From Apodemus sylvaticus (taxonomy: Eukaryota; Chordata; Mammalia; Rodentia; Muridae), in NCBI RefSeq assembly GCF_947179515.1, contig NC_067481.1, positions 85,677,845 to 85,741,844 of the forward strand: DNA of 64,000 nt, given 5' to 3'. The translations under genes and the position numbers were made by a program. Below, one piece after another: positions 60,367 through 64,000 of the stretch; position 1 is the stretch's first letter; each line of letters begins with the position of its first letter. The notes beneath the pieces were generated by a model. It made no database searches, was not told the DNA's origin, and saw only the letters and a list, made by a program, of their open reading frames with translations.

Positions 60367-60649
60367 ACCCAGTTAATGGTGGCGCATGCCTTTAATTCTA
60401 TCACTTGGGAGGCACAGGCAGACAGATTTCTGAGTTTGAGGCCAGCCTGGTCTACAGAGTGAGTTCCAGGACAACCAGGGCTATACAGAGAAACCCTGTC
60501 TTGAAAAACAAAAAAGAAAGAGAAAGAGAAAGAGAAAGAGAAAGAGAAAGAGAAAGAGAAAGAGAAAGAGAAAGAGAAAGAGGAAGAGGAAAAGGAAGAG
60601 GAAAATGAAAAGGAAAAGGAAAAGGAAAAGGAAAAGGAAAAGGAAAAGG
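60367..60649 (+). mobile_element. B1 SINE inserted in the tropomyosin pseudogene
   Basis: A B1 body (60370-60505; GGTGGCGCATGCCTTTAATT ... AGAGAAACCCTGTCTTG) with a tail expanded into two hexanucleotide arrays. AAAAGATACT is present at 60357-60366 and 60650-60659, a target duplication of pseudogene sequence. The B1 is therefore younger than the pseudogene. Confidence 0.95.
60508..60649. repeat. Two adjoining hexanucleotide arrays in the B1 tail
   Basis: (GAAAGA)n at about 60511-60582, then GGAAGA/GGAAAA units to 60649. Purine-only. Confidence 0.95.
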
Positions 60650-61554
60650 AAAAGATACTTTACAAAGAGAACTACTTGGATCGAGCAGACCAGGTGGAGG
60701 CTGACAGGAAAGGTGACAGAAGACAGGAGCAAGCCACTGGAAGATTAGCTGGTGTCACTGCAGAAGAAACTCAAGGAGACTGAAGATGAACTAGACAAAT
60801 GCTCCAAGGCTCTCACAGGTACACAGGAGAAACTGGAACTGGAGGAGAAAAGGCCACAGATGTTGAAGCTGATGTAGCTTCTCTGAACAGGCACATCTAG
60901 CTGGTTGAGGAGGAGAGGGATTGTATCCAGGAACGTGTGACCACAGCTCTGCAGAAGTTGGAAGAGGCTGAGAAGACTGTGGAAGAGAGCAAGAGAGGCA
61001 TGGACATCACTGAAAGCTGGGCCCCAAAGGACAAATAAAAGACGGAAATTTAGGGAATCCATCTGAAGGAGGCTAAGAATATTGCTGAACACACTGACTT
61101 GCAAGTATGAAGAGCGTGGCCGTAAGCTGGTCATTATCGAGAGTGGTCATTATCGATAGTGATCAGAAATGTACCAGAGAGCAGGTTGAACTCTCAGAAG
61201 GCCAAGGTTGACAGCTGCCAGACCTTCAGTGCATTAATTGCTGCAAAGTATAAATACTCTCAGAAGGAAGACAAAGAGGAGGAGATCAAGGTTCTTTCTG
61301 ACAAGCTGAAGGATGCTGAGACTCCGGGCCGAGTTGGCAGAGATCAGTTACTAAATTGGAGAAAATCATCAAAGACCTAGATGTCATTTTGGTTCATGCC
61401 AAAGAAGAAAATTTCAGTGTGCACCATATATTGGACTTGACTTTACGGGAGCTAAATGACGTGTGGACGCCTCTTTAGCTGTGGCCACATTCTCATTTCC
61501 TTTGTGTTGTTCTATTTCTTTTCTTTTTCTTTCTTTAGTTGTTGTTGTTGTTGT

Positions 61555-61703
61555 TGTTGCTGTTGTTTTGAGATAGGGTTTCTCTGCATATTCCTGGCTG
61601 TTCTGGAACTCACTCTGTAGACCAGGCTGACCTTGAACTCAGAAATCTGCCTGCCTCTGCCTCCCAAGTGCTTGACTAAAGGCATGCGCCACCACTACCC
61701 AGC
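61555..61703 (-). mobile_element. B1 SINE downstream of the tropomyosin pseudogene coding part
   Basis: Minus-oriented B1: GTTTTGAGATAGGGTTTCTC, CTCACTCTGTAGACCAGGCT and GGCATGCGCCACCACTACCC. A (TTG)n tract at 61537-61566 marks its tail side. TCTATTTC at 61511-61518 and 61704-61711 is a possible short target duplication. Confidence 0.93.
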
Positions 61704-61711
61704 TCTATTTC

Positions 61712-62648
61712 ATGTTTTTTAAACACTTGTTTACCATAACAATCCCTTCAATGCATTTTTATATAGTTTTACCACTGTCCCAGAAACATCTACAGAGAGC
61801 CACCTAGGGCAGAGATTGGGGAAAGACACACAGAAAACCATGCCCGAGTCCGGGCACTTATTTAAATGTGCCATATTCCAGGTAGACATGGCCCCATTTC
61901 TTAGAGTTTAGATGTGCAGTTTGAGTGGCCTCTGTAAGAAGCCTCACAGAAACAGACAGATTTCCAGTCAAAGTGCCCATGGTGGGATCACCAAGAAGAA
62001 TGGTGTTGGAGATAATTAAGTGCAGATTAGTGCTGATTTTAACAAAAGGACTGTTGAGGTCTTTTGTTCAGTATTGCACAGTTTAGATTTCCACCCAGCA
62101 CTAATTTATTTTGTTTGGTTTGTACTGCAAGACACTATGGGTTTTACATGCCTGTGTCCAGTAAATCCAAGGGTGTGACAGCTTCACTGGTCTTGGAAGA
62201 GTCCCATTCCTTCCTTCTCAACTGACACCCTGCAGCCCTTCCAACTCAGCAGGGAGAGCTCTGCATGTAGACAGCTCCCTTTCTAGTTCTCTATGTCAGG
62301 ATAAAAGATCTAGGAACCATATATGTAATTGTTAAAGAAAAGAGATTTTTTAAAAAGAGTTATAATGGGATATAAACAGTGTATAATGATATGGAGTAAA
62401 AAGTACATTTTAGGACATTTTCTAAGAAAATGAAACATTAGAACATATATTAAAAATTCTTAAATTCCATTGATATGGTAGATACTAGACTTATCTGTAG
62501 TTTCTCTGTGCTTAAAAGCTCTTTTAAAGTCAAAGCCATTGTGAAACAAACAACAATAACAACAAAAACCCAAAATAAAACCAAAAACAAATGAAATAAC
62601 CCCTAAAAATTAAAATCAGCAAACCAAGCCAAACCAAACCAAAACCTT
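61712..62648 (+). other. Possible retrocopied 3' UTR and A-rich tail of the tropomyosin pseudogene
   Basis: Repeat-free sequence of moderate GC follows the pseudogene and its B1, ending in an A-rich stretch at 62545-62648 (ACAACAATAACAACAAAAAC and similar) that could be a decayed poly(A) tail. That would make the whole span one retrocopied mRNA. This is an inference from position and composition; I did not recognise the UTR itself. Confidence 0.35.
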
Positions 62649-63334
62649 AGGCTATAGTGTGTTTGTCCCATGCCAATCTGCAACAGCTCATTCTATGATG
62701 ATAAGCAATAAGCAATTTTCTCATCAAAAATGTGGCGTACCTGAGATGTTAAGCGTCTTTGTATTAGGCCCCTGCCATACAGTCTACTTCCTCTCGGAGG
62801 GTCATTGTTTTACTGCTACAAATTATCCTCATTTAATTTAGGTCAGGATGTCTGTTGAGGTGTCTGACACAGTGGCTTTCTATCCTGTCCATTACAGGTA
62901 CCTGGCATCACAGGAGTCCAACAAGCCCCTAAATTAATTCTCTATATCCAATCACTGCTGTAATGATGTAATGTAATGTCATCATGTAATGGTGACCTTC
63001 CATGTGGTTTTCTGGAGACCATCCCTCTAGTCAAATTTTAGATTATCTGTGTTACACTTTGTACATTTCTCCACACTTCACTTTTACCTGAGTCCTTGCT
63101 TTGAATGTCATTTTCATAAGCAAGTGTTTATGAAAAACATGAGTCAAGGTAATAGTTTGTCATATGCTATTTAACTTCAGGTATAGAAAAATATCTTAAA
63201 CTCTCTTACATCATGTTACTAGCTTACCCTGTGAAAGTCCCAGCAACACAATTTCCTGGCAGAGTGGCATTGGAAACACATCTTGGATATCCTGTGTTTT
63301 GCTTTCTCTTTTTGGCTTAAACTTCCACAACCTT
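62649..63334. other. Nothing recognised
   Basis: Unique AT-rich sequence between the possible pseudogene tail and the third rodent repeat. Confidence 0.5.
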
Positions 63335-63650
63335 GTTCATCATCAAAGAAGACAGGACAGGAAACAAATACAGGGCAGGATCCTGGAGACAGGACCTGAT
63401 GGAGACGCTACAGAAGAATGCTGCTTACTTATTTGCTCCCTATGGCTTGCTTAGACTGCTTTCTTATAGAAACCAGGACCACCACGGCACAGGGATGTCA
63501 CCACCCACAATTGGGTGAGCCCTCTCCCATCAATCACTAATCATGAAAATGGCTTACAGCCAGATAGTATAGACACATTTTCACAACTGAGGTTCCCTCC
63601 TTTCAGAAAGCTCTACTTCCTGTGTCAAGTCAACATAAATGCTAGCCTTC
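63335..63650 (-). mobile_element. Rodent interspersed repeat (family not assigned), copy 3
   Basis: CTTATAGAAACCAGGACCAC, AATCACTAATCATGAAAATG, ACTGAGGTTCCCTCCTTTCA and GTGTCAAGTCAACATAAATG are the reverse of the 23960 element, in the same order. Confidence 0.65.
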
Positions 63651-64000
63651 ACAGATGATAATACATACTTCAGAGTTAATAGGAGAGTTCAGTATTTACT
63701 CTACACAAGGCACCAAGCACAATCCCTAGAAGTAAGAATAATAATGATAACCATAATTATACCCAGTTCATGGAGTTGTATCTATTCACTCATAAAAGAA
63801 CAACAATTTAATACAATTAATAGTATGTATACCCTTAAAAATTGATAAATAGTATAGACACGTATTTATATGCTAAGAAGCAAAGGTCACCATTAAGGGT
63901 CACTTCTCCTTAGGGTACCACTTCTGCATAAGAAGGCAGAAACTAGGAGTGGCAACAAATATGCAAAACCTCTAAGATAAAAGGCCTCCAAATGATGCTT
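63651..64000. other. Nothing recognised
   Basis: AT-rich to the window end. Confidence 0.5.

Larger units (their letters stand above)
60264..61490 (+). pseudogene. Tpm1: Processed pseudogene of non-muscle alpha-tropomyosin mRNA
   Basis: An intronless copy of a tropomyosin, the actin-filament coiled-coil protein. A 5' UTR-like stretch leads to ATG at 60341, MDSIKKKI. After the B1 insertion come NYLDRADQVEADRK, then LQKKLKETEDELDK, VEADVASLNRHI, ALQKLEEAEKTVEES, KYSQKEDKEEEIKVLSDKLK, and finally HAKEENFSVHHILDLTLREL. Other segments sit in other frames. KVLSDKLK and the last segment identify Tpm1 with the non-muscle exon 9d end, and the start is that of a long isoform (exon 1a). Stops, frameshifts and deletions are frequent, so it is old and dead. 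No introns remain, which implies L1-mediated retrocopying. I cannot exclude that the source was a close paralogue. Confidence 0.92.

Noticed and set aside
60745..61134. 129-codon minus-strand frame
   Set aside because: Antisense to the tropomyosin pseudogene; an open frame by composition only.

Overview
The window looks like AT-rich intergenic DNA from a murid rodent (mouse/rat group). The evidence is its repeat content: B1, B2/B3-type and B4 SINEs, a full-length murine-type LINE-1, several 3' ends of older rodent L1/Lx elements, worn MIR copies, and very many (CA)n, (GT)n and (GA)n microsatellites. I found no host protein-coding gene, no tRNA or rRNA gene, no CRISPR array and nothing prokaryotic. 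The species cannot be fixed by eye. The L1 resembles mouse and rat elements but is identical to neither as I know them, so a related murid is possible.

Layout. 1-38,000 is low-complexity arrays, old L1 3' ends, a B1, MIR relics and long stretches with nothing recognisable. 38,041-44,653 is the main feature: a full-length LINE-1 on the minus strand, flanked by a target-site duplication. It has a CpG-rich 5' UTR built partly from tandem ~190-bp monomers, an intact 419-codon ORF1, and an ORF2 open for 1,130 codons. ORF2 is cut by a nonsense codon inside the C-terminal Cys/His motif and then by a +1 frameshift in an A run. A purine-rich 3' UTR and an A tail complete it. A 5'-truncated relative lies at 51,124-51,874 on the same strand and serves as an internal comparison for both lesions.

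Two shorter L1 insertions (35,205-35,700 and 51,955-52,285) have their upstream part inverted relative to the 3' end, as expected from twin priming. 60,264-61,490, perhaps to 62,648, is a processed pseudogene of a non-muscle alpha-tropomyosin (Tpm1) mRNA. A B1 whose tail grew into hexanucleotide arrays later inserted into its N-terminal codons, and another B1 inserted downstream of its coding part.

How the parts work together. The L1 ORFs form one bicistronic unit: ORF1p is the RNA-binding chaperone, ORF2p the endonuclease/reverse transcriptase. That machinery, from L1 copies elsewhere, also explains the SINEs and the processed pseudogene, since these are all L1-mobilised. I found no convincing undescribed system. 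The observations most worth a second look are the 22-residue repeat array in the ORF1 coiled coil, the short upstream frame that stops directly against the ORF1 start codon, the monomer promoter with YY1-like motifs, and a CpG-enriched unique segment at 52,974-53,762.
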